Assembly: GCA_018712565.1 (NCBI GenBank)
Contig: DVGU01000065.1
Location: 1-35,197 of the forward strand
DNA from: Candidatus Faecimonas gallistercoris
GTDB lineage: Bacteria > Bacillota_I > Bacilli_A > RF39 > UBA660
Direction: 5' to 3'
DNA: 35,197 nt
The notes under the pieces were generated by a model. It saw nothing but the letters and a program-made list of their open reading frames with translations, was not told the origin of the DNA and ran no database searches. Within the stretch, counting starts at the first letter, position 1; the number at the start of each line of letters is the position of its first letter. Positions 1-6,924 of the stretch are shown here, piece after piece. Both the position numbers and the translations under genes were made by a program.

Positions 1-36
1 TTCTTTTTGTTTTATTGTATTATTATTTTCAGACAT
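1..36 (-). CDS. 5' end of a gene cut by the left window edge
   Basis: Reading leftwards from an ATG at 36-34, the minus strand stays open for all 12 available codons (MSENNNTIKQKE). It is preceded nine bases upstream by AAAGGA (46-51 on the plus strand) and by a convincing minus-strand promoter at 96-68. A hydrophilic, Asn/Lys-rich start says nothing about function. It is called as a gene because start codon, ribosome binding site and promoter line up; the product is unknown. Confidence 0.5.
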   Translation of the reverse strand, partial: MSENNNTIKQKE

Positions 37-89
37 ATGAATTTTCCTTTCTTTTTGAGCAAAAGATATTATAGATTATTCATATGTCT
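31..89. repeat. 12-bp inverted repeat across the left-edge promoter and start codon
   Basis: AGACATATGAAT at 31-42 is the exact reverse complement of ATTCATATGTCT at 78-89, separated by 35 bases. The left arm covers the ATG of the leftward gene; the right arm lies inside the spacer between its -35 and -10 boxes. Because the right arm is upstream of the expected transcript start, the pair acts at the DNA level for that gene, like two operator copies. On the plus strand the right arm is followed by a short T run, so a terminator reading is the alternative. Confidence 0.5.
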
Positions 90-96
90 TTTTCAA
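68..96 (-). promoter_or_regulatory. promoter of the leftward edge gene
   Basis: On the minus strand TTGAAA (96-91) and TATAAT (73-68) are separated by exactly 17 bases. Expected start of transcription is near 61, giving a leader of about 25 nt that carries AAAGGA before the ATG at 36. Confidence 0.6.
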
Positions 97-98
97 TG

Positions 99-117
99 TT
101 GAAGTGTTGCACTTCAA
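99..117. promoter_or_regulatory. 19-bp palindrome, candidate operator
   Basis: TTGAAGTG (99-106), spacer TTG, CACTTCAA (110-117) is a perfect 8-bp dyad. It sits two bases outside the -35 box of the leftward promoter and 26 bases upstream of the -35 box of the rightward promoter at 144. No T tract follows, so it is not an intrinsic terminator; a dimeric regulator binding site is the likeliest reading. The regulator is not identified. Confidence 0.45.
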
Positions 118-143
118 ATTTAAATTAACACATCTTCAAATAA

Positions 144-172
144 TTGAAAATTACCATTAATAATGCTATAAT
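144..172 (+). promoter_or_regulatory. promoter of the LtaS-type operon
   Basis: TTGAAA (144-149), 17-base spacer, TATAAT (167-172) with a TGC extension immediately before the -10 box. It lies about 50 bases upstream of the ATG at 223. Confidence 0.7.
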
Positions 173-222
173 ATAATAAGCAAAGTTCGAGAAACGAGGA
201 ATCAAAAAAGAGAGGTTGAACT

Positions 223-2313
223 ATGAAGAATATAAAAAACAGTTTAAATAGATTCATAAAATCGTTACGAAATACTATAAAACGAATAAGAAAAGAACAT
301 TTAATTAGAGAATATGCCAAAAATAATGTTTTATTTTTAGTATTTGTAATCACATGTGTAATAAATTCCACAATGTTAAGATTTTTTTGTATTAATTCAA
401 CAGAAAATTACTTAGCAATTGCTCCAATATTAGCGGATTTAGCAATTGTAATAGTAGTAGGGGGACTAGGATACTTATTAAAACCCAAGAATAGATTTGC
501 CTATTATTTAGGATTTAGTATCTTTTTTACTGCAATTTGTTTAATAAATTCTATTTATTATAGCTATTATACTTCTTTTGCATCTGTTTCAATGTTATCA
601 TTAACACAATATATCGGAGATGTAGGAGATGCTGTTGTAGAACAAGTGATACAAATAAAAGACGTATTATATGTGTTAGCTCCTATTATTTTAATTGTTG
701 TAAATATTAGATTAAAGAAGAAAAATTATAATAAAAAAATAGAAGTAAAATCAGAAAGAAGAAAAAAAACAATCAAAACAGTAGGAGTAGGAGCTATAGT
801 AGCTATAATATTCTTATTAACATTAACACCAACAGATATGTCTAGACTAGTAAAACAATGGAACCGTGAATATATCGTTATGAAATATGGAATATATATT
901 TATCAAGCCAATGATGCTATCGCATCTATTCAACCAAAGATAAATTCATTATTCGGCTATGACCAGGCTAAAAAGACCTTTAATGATTATTTTAAAGACA
1001 AAAAAGAGCATAAAGATAATAAATATACAAATATTTTTGAAGGTAAAAACGTGATTGTTATTCATGGAGAAAGTCTCCAGACAAATTTAATGGATTTATC
1101 CTTTAACGATCAGGAAGTAACACCAAATTTAAATAAATTAGCATCAGAAGGAATGTTCTTTTCTAATTTTTATTCACCTGTAAGCGTCGGTACAAGTAGT
1201 GATGCAGAATTAATGTTTAATACATCATTAATGCCAACAAAGAGTGGAACGGCCTTTGTATCATACTCAAATAGAACTTATAATGCAACTCCAAAATTAC
1301 TAAAAGAAAAAGGTTATTATACCTTCAGTATGCATGGAAATAATGCAGATTTTTGGAACAGACGAAATATGCATAAAAGTTTAGGATATGACAGATTTTA
1401 TAGTAAAGAAGATTATAATGTAACAGAAGAAAATACAGTTGGATTAGGAATCAATGATTACGCCTTCTTTGATCAATCAGTAGAAAAAATTAAGAAAATA
1501 TCAGAAAAGAATGACAAATGGTATGGACTATTAATGATGTTATCAAATCACACTCCATTTGCAGAGGTAGACAAGTACGGAGAATTTCCAGTAGATATTA
1601 AAGAAACAGTAACAAATGAAAATGGTCAAACAGAAGAAGTAACTTATCCATATATGGAAGGTACTAAATTAGGAAACTATTTTAAATCTGCACATTATGC
1701 AGATGGCGCCATTGGAGAATTAATGGATAGACTAGAAGAAGAAGGTCTACTAGATAATACAGTAGTAATTATCTATGGAGATCACGATGCTAGACTTCCA
1801 AGAAGTGATTATAATCGTTTATATAATTATGATAAAGAAACTGATTCTATATTAGATAAAACTGATCCAAATTATAAAGAATATGATTCCTATCAATATG
1901 AACTGGGTAGAAAAGTACCACTAATTATATGGACAAAAGATATGAAAGGTACAGATTTAAATAAAGAATATACTAATGTAATGAGTATGTACGATGTAGA
2001 ACCTACCCTTGGAAACATGTTTGGGTATTATAATGAATATGCATTAGGACACGACATATTTGATATAAAAGATCAAAATATCGTAGTATTTCCGAATGGA
2101 AACTGGTTAACCAATAAAGTATATTATAATAGTCAAAAAGAAGAATATTTATCATTAACAAACGAAGCAGTAAGTGAAGAAGAAATAAAGAAAAATAATG
2201 AATATGCAAGTAATTTACTAGACGTATCAAATGATATAATTGTATTTGACTTATTAAAAGAAGACCAAACAGATGAAAATAGAGTAATAGAAAACCAAGA
2301 GAAAGGAAACTAA
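223..2313 (+). CDS. LTA synthase family phosphoglycerol transferase (LtaS-type)
   Basis: Membrane enzyme of the LtaS/alkaline-phosphatase superfamily, which polymerises or transfers glycerol-phosphate from phosphatidylglycerol outside the membrane and leaves diacylglycerol. Five hydrophobic segments (about 34-55, 63-86, 92-116, 147-164, 186-203) match LtaS topology. The external domain has the family metal-site and nucleophile signatures: GES at 282-284 (Glu283), GTSSDAE with candidate nucleophile Thr324, the SMHGNNADFWNR and ENTVGLG blocks, and GDH at 519-521. At 696 residues it is slightly longer than typical LtaS (about 640-650). The start is the ATG after GAGAGGTTGAACT. The downstream gene begins two bases after its stop. 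Which paralogue it is (main synthase, primase or modifying enzyme) cannot be told from the sequence. Confidence 0.9.
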   Translation: MKNIKNSLNRFIKSLRNTIKRIRKEHLIREYAKNNVLFLVFVITCVINSTMLRFFCINSTENYLAIAPILADLAIVIVVGGLGYLLKPKNRFAYYLGFSIFFTAICLINSIYYSYYTSFASVSMLSLTQYIGDVGDAVVEQVIQIKDVLYVLAPIILIVVNIRLKKKNYNKKIEVKSERRKKTIKTVGVGAIVAIIFLLTLTPTDMSRLVKQWNREYIVMKYGIYIYQANDAIASIQPKINSLFGYDQAKKTFNDYFKDKKEHKDNKYTNIFEGKNVIVIHGESLQTNLMDLSFNDQEVTPNLNKLASEGMFFSNFYSPVSVGTSSDAELMFNTSLMPTKSGTAFVSYSNRTYNATPKLLKEKGYYTFSMHGNNADFWNRRNMHKSLGYDRFYSKEDYNVTEENTVGLGINDYAFFDQSVEKIKKISEKNDKWYGLLMMLSNHTPFAEVDKYGEFPVDIKETVTNENGQTEEVTYPYMEGTKLGNYFKSAHYADGAIGELMDRLEEEGLLDNTVVIIYGDHDARLPRSDYNRLYNYDKETDSILDKTDPNYKEYDSYQYELGRKVPLIIWTKDMKGTDLNKEYTNVMSMYDVEPTLGNMFGYYNEYALGHDIFDIKDQNIVVFPNGNWLTNKVYYNSQKEEYLSLTNEAVSEEEIKKNNEYASNLLDVSNDIIVFDLLKEDQTDENRVIENQEKGN

Positions 2314-2315
2314 CT

Positions 2316-2942
2316 ATGAAATTAAAAAAGAAACCAAAAAGAATTATAATTACTATTCTAGTACTAGCAGCATTTAGTGCTATTGGATTTGTAGGATATA
2401 ATGTATTTTTAAAAAAACCAGAAGTAAAAGAAGCCAAAGTTCTTAAAACAATTAAAAAGTATGGCTATACACTACGTGATAATAAAACAAAAAGATATCA
2501 AGAAATGTTTGAAGAACTAGATCAAATATTAAAAAAAGACCCTGTAAATGAAGAAGATTATGTCGAAAAAATTACAGAAATGTTTATTTATGATTTCTAT
2601 AGTTTAGATGATAAAACTGCAAAAACAGATGTAGGAGGAACAGATTTTATCTATACCACTTCATTGAAAAATTTTTTAGAAAATGCTGAGAATACATATT
2701 ATAAATATGTAGAAAGCGATGTTTATAATCAAAGAAAGCAAAAGCTTCCAGTAGTAGATAAAATAAAGATTAAAAGCATTGAACAAACAGAATTTGCCTA
2801 TGGTGATACATCCGATCCAGAAGCATATGAAGTACAAGTATCATGGAATTATACAAGTGATGATTTTGATGATTATCAAAATGAAGCAACTTTAACATTT
2901 ATTCATGATGACATCAAATTATCATTAGCTGAATTAAAATAG
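2316..2942 (+). CDS. single-pass membrane-anchored extracellular protein
   Basis: I do not recognise a named family. A lysine-rich N-terminus and one hydrophobic segment (about 10-30) anchor a roughly 175-residue hydrophilic, acidic domain that should face outside. There is no lipobox cysteine. The C-terminal third (about 140-205) looks like a compact beta-rich domain. AAGGAA inside the end of the preceding gene serves as ribosome binding site, and the two-base gap implies translational coupling to the LtaS-type enzyme. A terminator follows directly, so these two form a two-gene operon. An accessory role for the transferase is inference from position only. Confidence 0.75.
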   Translation: MKLKKKPKRIIITILVLAAFSAIGFVGYNVFLKKPEVKEAKVLKTIKKYGYTLRDNKTKRYQEMFEELDQILKKDPVNEEDYVEKITEMFIYDFYSLDDKTAKTDVGGTDFIYTTSLKNFLENAENTYYKYVESDVYNQRKQKLPVVDKIKIKSIEQTEFAYGDTSDPEAYEVQVSWNYTSDDFDDYQNEATLTFIHDDIKLSLAELK

Positions 2943-2966
2943 AAGTATTGCTTCTATTTTCTTTTT
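2938..2966 (+). terminator. intrinsic terminator of the LtaS-type operon
   Basis: ATAGAAG (2939-2945), loop TATTG, CTTCTAT (2951-2957), then TTTCTTTTT. The stem overlaps the stop codon of the preceding gene. Confidence 0.7.
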
Positions 2967-2976
2967 CATTTATAAT
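2948..2976 (+). promoter_or_regulatory. promoter of the redox operon
   Basis: TTGCTT (2948-2953), 17-base spacer, TATAAT (2971-2976). The -35 box lies in the terminator hairpin of the upstream operon. The leader to the ATG at 3052 is about 70 nt. A TTATAAT half-site overlaps the -10 box but no full PerR box can be made out. Confidence 0.5.
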
Positions 2977-3051
2977 AAAAATGGTGATAATAATGTCTAG
3001 TGATATAGAATCATAGATTGAAAATCATCAATAAAAAATAGGGAGGTCAAA

Positions 3052-3408
3052 ATGTTATTTATTGAATATCCAAAATGTTCTACTTGTAAAAGGGCAAAGA
3101 AGTATTTAGAAGAAAGAAAAATAAACTTTGAAGATAGAAACATTATAACTGAAACGCCTTCAAAAAAAGAGCTAGAAACCTGGATAAAAAAATATGATAT
3201 TAAATTAGATAAATTATATAATACCAGTGGTATGAAATATAGAGAACTAAATTTAAAAGAAAAAAGGAAAGAAATGTCAACAGAAGAACAACTAACCTTA
3301 CTATCATCAGATGGTATGTTAATAAAAAGACCAATATTGATAACAGAAAAGGCTATGTTAACAGGTTTTAAAGAACAAGAATGGAAAAATGTATTAGAGG
3401 AGGAATAA
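3052..3408 (+). CDS. ArsC/Spx-family thioredoxin-fold protein
   Basis: 118 residues, the usual length of the ArsC/Spx/YffB family. A CxxC redox pair (Cys9, Cys12, in KCSTCKRA) follows the first strand, and KRPILI near residue 95 is the family's cis-proline segment. Family members are glutaredoxin-coupled arsenate reductases or the RNA-polymerase-binding stress regulators Spx/MgsR; the sequence alone does not separate these. Ribosome binding site AGGGAGG precedes the start. It is first in an operon with a superoxide reductase and its probable electron donor, which favours a thiol or oxidative-stress role over arsenic resistance. Confidence 0.8.
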   Translation: MLFIEYPKCSTCKRAKKYLEERKINFEDRNIITETPSKKELETWIKKYDIKLDKLYNTSGMKYRELNLKEKRKEMSTEEQLTLLSSDGMLIKRPILITEKAMLTGFKEQEWKNVLEEE

Positions 3409-3410
3409 TA

Positions 3411-3779
3411 ATGAAAGAATTAATACTAAAAAAATGTAAAAAATGTAATGCTTTAGTAAAAGTATTAGAAGAAGGATCAGGAAAATATATTTGCTGTGGA
3501 GAAGTAATGGAAGAGGTAAAAGCAAACAGTGTAGATGCTGCATTTGAAAAGCATGTACCAACTTATGAAAAAGTAGGAGATAATATGCATATCAAAGTAA
3601 ATCATGTAATGGATGAAGACCATTATATTGAATGGATTTTAGTCAAAACAGAAAAAGAGAATAAAGAAGTTTTATTACAACCTGGAGATACTCCAGAAAT
3701 GATTGTACCATATGAAAAAGGAGCTTTAATTTATGCATACTGTAATAAACATGGGCTATGGAAAACAGAGGTAAAATAA
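3411..3779 (+). CDS. dfx: desulfoferrodoxin (two-iron superoxide reductase)
   Basis: Reduces superoxide to peroxide without making oxygen, typical of anaerobes. Both iron centres are complete. Cys9, Cys12, Cys28 and Cys29 form the N-terminal desulforedoxin-type Fe(SCys)4 centre; His48, His65, His71, Cys111 and His114 (in [14 protein letters not shown] and YCNKHG) form the catalytic His4-Cys centre, with the family EKH at 46-48. The length of 122 aa is normal. The ATG at 3411 is chosen because AGAGGAGG lies just upstream and gives the standard N-terminus; an in-frame start at 3381 would add a non-homologous extension inside the previous gene. The stop overlaps the next start (TAATG), so it is coupled to the rubredoxin fusion that probably supplies its electrons. 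Confidence 0.93.
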   Translation: MKELILKKCKKCNALVKVLEEGSGKYICCGEVMEEVKANSVDAAFEKHVPTYEKVGDNMHIKVNHVMDEDHYIEWILVKTEKENKEVLLQPGDTPEMIVPYEKGALIYAYCNKHGLWKTEVK

Positions 3780-4429
3780 TGGATTTAAAAGTATTAAATG
3801 ATATTTCATATGGAATGTTTGTAATAACTACCAAAAAAGATGATAAAAATATAGGCTGTTTTATTAATACAGTAATGCAAATAACTTCAAAAAATCCAGT
3901 AATAGCAATAAGTTTAAACAAAGAAAATTATACAAATGAAATCTTAAAACAAACAAAAAGATGTGCAATATCTATTTTGTCAGAAAAAACAGATCCTGAT
4001 GTAATATCAAAATTTGGATATTTTTCATCTAAAAATATAGATAAATTTGAAAATAGAAATTATCAAAATATCGATAACTTACCAGTCATTTTAGAAGATA
4101 TTTGTGGATATATGATTGGTGAAGTAATTAATATAATAGATGTAGAAACACATGATATATTTTTAATTCGTATTAAAAAAGCAAAAAAAATATCTGATGA
4201 AATACCAATGACTTATAAGTACTATCATGAAAAATTAAAAGGAAAAGCACCTAAAAAAGCACCAACATATCAAGAAGAAAATACTGAAAGTAAAGCTAAT
4301 AGATATAAATGCAGTATTTGTGGATATATTTATGATGATAGTAAAGAAAAAATTAAATTTGAAGACCTACCAGATAATTGGACATGCCCAATGTGTGGAG
4401 TAGGTAAGGATAAATTTATAAAGCTATAA
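3779..4429 (+). CDS. hrb: flavoredoxin-rubredoxin fusion (high-molecular-weight rubredoxin)
   Basis: Residues 1 to about 160 form a flavin reductase-like split-barrel (FMN-binding) domain: the start [15 protein letters not shown], then [19 protein letters not shown], and a [10 protein letters not shown] strand. After a Lys/Glu-rich linker, residues 175-216 are a complete rubredoxin with Cys178, Cys181, Cys203 and Cys206 in [10 protein letters not shown] and CPMCG; the loop between the pairs is of the short type. Such fusions (Hrb, known from Moorella) pass NAD(P)H electrons to oxygen- or superoxide-reducing partners. The ATG at 3779 is chosen: it shares bases with the stop of the superoxide reductase gene and gives the family N-terminus. 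Last gene of the operon. Confidence 0.9.
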   Translation: MDLKVLNDISYGMFVITTKKDDKNIGCFINTVMQITSKNPVIAISLNKENYTNEILKQTKRCAISILSEKTDPDVISKFGYFSSKNIDKFENRNYQNIDNLPVILEDICGYMIGEVINIIDVETHDIFLIRIKKAKKISDEIPMTYKYYHEKLKGKAPKKAPTYQEENTESKANRYKCSICGYIYDDSKEKIKFEDLPDNWTCPMCGVGKDKFIKL

Positions 4430-4452
4430 GAAGAGAAATCTTCTTTTTTTTG
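4428..4452 (+). terminator. intrinsic terminator of the redox operon
   Basis: GAAGA (4430-4434), loop GAAA, TCTTC (4439-4443), with flanking A-T pairs, followed by a run of T. Confidence 0.7.
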
Positions 4453-4453
4453 T

Positions 4454-4480
4454 AAAAAAAAGCAAGCTAATTGCTTGCCT
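4454..4480 (-). terminator. intrinsic terminator of the LCP gene
   Basis: On the minus strand GCAAGC (4478-4473), five-base loop, GCTTGC (4467-4462), then eight T. It sits four bases beyond the stop of the minus-strand gene and back to back with the plus-strand terminator. Confidence 0.8.
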
Positions 4481-4483
4481 AAA

Positions 4484-6544
4484 TTATTCATTATTTGATG
4501 TATCAGGAGGAGTGACTTCACCAGTACCATCACCAGGAGAAACACTTTCATTACTTCCTTGGCTACCACCAGGAGAACCTCCTTGACCACCTGAAGAACC
4601 TCCACTAGTACCATTTCCAGCATCACCAGTACCAGTATCAGGTTGACTTACATTTTCATCATCTTCCTCCGGCTGTGTAGTAATATTATTACTGTAGGAA
4701 TTATCCTCTTCTTCCTCTCGAGAACCAGATAGGGTTAAAATAACACTACCACTAAGTTTATCTAATCTTTTTCCCGAAGGATAATTTTGTGAAACAACAT
4801 ATCCACCACTACCACGGAAAACAACAGAAATACCTAACCGATTTGCAGTATACCTAGCTTGAGATTCACTATCTCCTGTAAAATCTGGAAGTAAATCATA
4901 TCCATAACTAGAATCATAAGGACCATATCCAATAACTTCTTTTTCATATGGTTCGTTAATAGAAAAACTAAATTTCTTAACTACTTTATGTTTTTTTAAC
5001 TCTAAATTTTCTTTCATTGCTTGAACAACATCTTTTTTACTTTCTTCATTAGGAACATAATTATATAAAACCATTCTCATTCTTTCATCATAAATCATTT
5101 GACCTTCACCTTGTAAATATAACTGTTGAATATTTACTAAGTTAGAATCGTCAGTAGCTAAACTACGTTTAACAATATCTTTACCAACATTATAGAACGA
5201 TAAGATTTGCTGAGTAGTTAAATTAGTATCTAAACTATTAGAAATAGTATCTAATATATCCATAAACTTAGATACTTTAGTGATTGTTTTCATTTTATTA
5301 ATTAAAGCCATAACAATTTCTTGTTGGTGTTGTCCACGACCAAAATCACCATTAACTAATTGTTTTCTATTTCTAGCATAAACTAAAGCTTGTTCACCAT
5401 GTAATGTCTGCTGACCAGGATAAATACAAATTTGTTCACCACGAGAAGAATCATCAGTACATAATTCTTGCTCCACATTAATATCAACACCACCAACAGC
5501 ATCTACCAACTTAACTAATCCTTTAAAGTTTATTTTTGCGTAGTAATCAATATTAATACCAAAATAATTTTCAATTGTATTCATCATACAATCTGTTCCG
5601 TATCCAGCAGCATGCGTAATTTTATTTTCAGCTTTATCACTCCAACAAGCAATCGGTACATAACTATCACGTGGAATAGAAATCATAGTAGCATTTAATG
5701 TTTTAGGATTAAAAGTAATTAATATTAACGTATCACCATTTGCTATTGCATTTTCACTTAAAACCTCATCCGTAGAATCAATACCCATAAGTAAAATAGT
5801 AAATGGTTCAGTAATAGACTTACCACTAGAAGCAGTTTCTGATTCAGAAGTATCAGCTTTTCTCATTTTTTTATCTTTAGAAAGAATAATCTTAGTATCA
5901 GATGCAATATCTTCATATCCTGTAATACCAGAAAACATAGACACATAATTATCTGTAGTAAACATAGCATCCAGTTCTCCAGCGTATAAATCTACTAACA
6001 TAGTAGAGTAATCATCATACTTTTTAATTTTATTATCATCATCTAAATTATTTTCTTTAATCATCTCTTGTGGAATAATATATCCTTCAGGAGACTTTTT
6101 ATCACTTAAAATACCAATCGTATAGTCTTTCACATCATTTACTTTATTAGCAGAATTAGAATTCATAACAACTAAATCAGATGTATAAGTAACAAATTCC
6201 TTATTAATACTATCTAGTTGACCATAAATATATGCAATCACAAGTCCTACTGCAAAACAGATAAGAGAATATAAAAGCATAAAACTAATCAAACCAATTC
6301 TCTTAGATCTTTTCTTTTTGCGTTTTTTAGATGCTCCCCGAACTTTAAAAAATAAAATAACATCAATTAATATTAAGATACCTATAATAATATATCGTAA
6401 TAACGTTTCAATAGAACTAAGTAAGAATATTTCATATATTGCAAAACCACTTGTTAAAATAGCTATAATAAAAAATATAAGTAATACAATCCTAATTTTT
6501 GGTTTTTTATCTGTAATTTCATTCTCTGATTCTCTTTTAGCCAT
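4484..6544 (-). CDS. LytR-CpsA-Psr (LCP) family glycopolymer ligase with PASTA-like domain
   Basis: LCP enzymes move undecaprenyl-phosphate-linked teichoic acid or capsule onto peptidoglycan. Three hydrophobic segments (about 17-42, 48-68, 82-110) are followed by a domain at about 120-235 that resembles a small solute-binding fold (YTIGILSDKKSPEGYI, AGELDAMFTTDNY). The LCP catalytic domain starts near 245, with Asp271 in GDTLIL, Arg292 in SIPRDSY and Arg403 in DFGRGQHQQ. Residues about 545-607 look like one PASTA domain (LPDFTG...LGISVVF...YPSGKRL...VILTLSG), then an acidic stretch and a Gly/Ser/Pro-rich tail (about 635-686). GGGAGG precedes the ATG at 6544. At 686 aa it is far longer than a minimal LCP protein (about 300 aa). 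Monocistronic, convergent with the redox operon and divergent from the polysaccharide operon, whose product it may attach. Confidence 0.9.
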   Translation of the reverse strand: MAKRESENEITDKKPKIRIVLLIFFIIAILTSGFAIYEIFLLSSIETLLRYIIIGILILIDVILFFKVRGASKKRKKKRSKRIGLISFMLLYSLICFAVGLVIAYIYGQLDSINKEFVTYTSDLVVMNSNSANKVNDVKDYTIGILSDKKSPEGYIIPQEMIKENNLDDDNKIKKYDDYSTMLVDLYAGELDAMFTTDNYVSMFSGITGYEDIASDTKIILSKDKKMRKADTSESETASSGKSITEPFTILLMGIDSTDEVLSENAIANGDTLILITFNPKTLNATMISIPRDSYVPIACWSDKAENKITHAAGYGTDCMMNTIENYFGINIDYYAKINFKGLVKLVDAVGGVDINVEQELCTDDSSRGEQICIYPGQQTLHGEQALVYARNRKQLVNGDFGRGQHQQEIVMALINKMKTITKVSKFMDILDTISNSLDTNLTTQQILSFYNVGKDIVKRSLATDDSNLVNIQQLYLQGEGQMIYDERMRMVLYNYVPNEESKKDVVQAMKENLELKKHKVVKKFSFSINEPYEKEVIGYGPYDSSYGYDLLPDFTGDSESQARYTANRLGISVVFRGSGGYVVSQNYPSGKRLDKLSGSVILTLSGSREEEEDNSYSNNITTQPEEDDENVSQPDTGTGDAGNGTSGGSSGGQGGSPGGSQGSNESVSPGDGTGEVTPPDTSNNE

Positions 6545-6584
6545 AACTACCTCCCGTATGAAATCTTATCATATAGCTTTTATT

Positions 6585-6613
6585 ATTATATCTAAAATTA
6601 ATAATTTTATCAA
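6585..6613 (-). promoter_or_regulatory. promoter of the LCP gene
   Basis: On the minus strand TTGATA (6613-6608), 17-base spacer, TATAAT (6590-6585); start codon about 40 bases downstream behind GGGAGG. Confidence 0.65.
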
Positions 6614-6874
6614 CCTAAATAAAGTAATTGATAATAAAAATATGCTAAGCAAGTCATCTATTATACATTGCATAGTAAAAAAACTTTTTCTTCTTATCCA
6701 AAAATTCAACTTCTAATAGTTAATCAAATTAATAGTTAATTATATATTTTAGTTTACACAGGATTTACATATCATAATTTAATCAGTTCCCAACACTGAC
6801 ATACATTTCACAAACTAAAATCATATATAGCAATAAATTAGTACGAAATTAATTACAAAAAATGGACAGTAAAG

Positions 6875-6903
6875 TATACAAAAAAAAAAGAGTATGATAA
6901 AAT
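6875..6903 (+). promoter_or_regulatory. tentative promoter of the polysaccharide operon
   Basis: TATACA (6875-6880) and TAAAAT (6898-6903) are 17 bases apart just before the AAAGGTGA ribosome binding site. The spacer is mostly A. The -35 match is weak (4 of 6) and TATGAT at 6893-6898 is an alternative -10 box, so the exact start is uncertain. Confidence 0.3.
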
Positions 6904-6924
6904 AAAGAAAGAAAAGGTGAAAGT

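Larger units (their letters stand above)
6545..6924. other. 380-base divergent intergenic region
   Basis: Holds the minus-strand promoter of the LCP gene (6585-6613), a tandem pair of TAATAGTTAAT (6714-6724 and 6730-6740), and an AT-rich leader for the polysaccharide operon ending in an A10 run at 6881-6890. No gene, RNA structure or long inverted repeat is seen. Confidence 0.6.

Noticed and set aside
31-93. Simple rho-independent terminator of an upstream rightward gene
   Set aside because: Loop of 35 bases is long, and the left arm coincides with the start codon of a leftward gene that has its own promoter and binding site; kept as the alternative only.
2971-2995. PerR or Fur box upstream of the redox operon
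   Set aside because: Only a TTATAAT half-site is present, which is also the -10 box; the second half does not match.
3381-3410. Upstream start for the superoxide reductase gene
   Set aside because: Would add ten residues inside the previous gene; the ATG at 3411 has a strong AGGAGG and places Cys9/12/28/29 at the standard positions.
6318-6716. 132-codon plus-strand open frame over the start of the LCP gene
   Set aside because: Lies mostly antisense to the well-supported LCP coding region, has no ribosome binding site and no recognisable domain; treated as a shadow frame.
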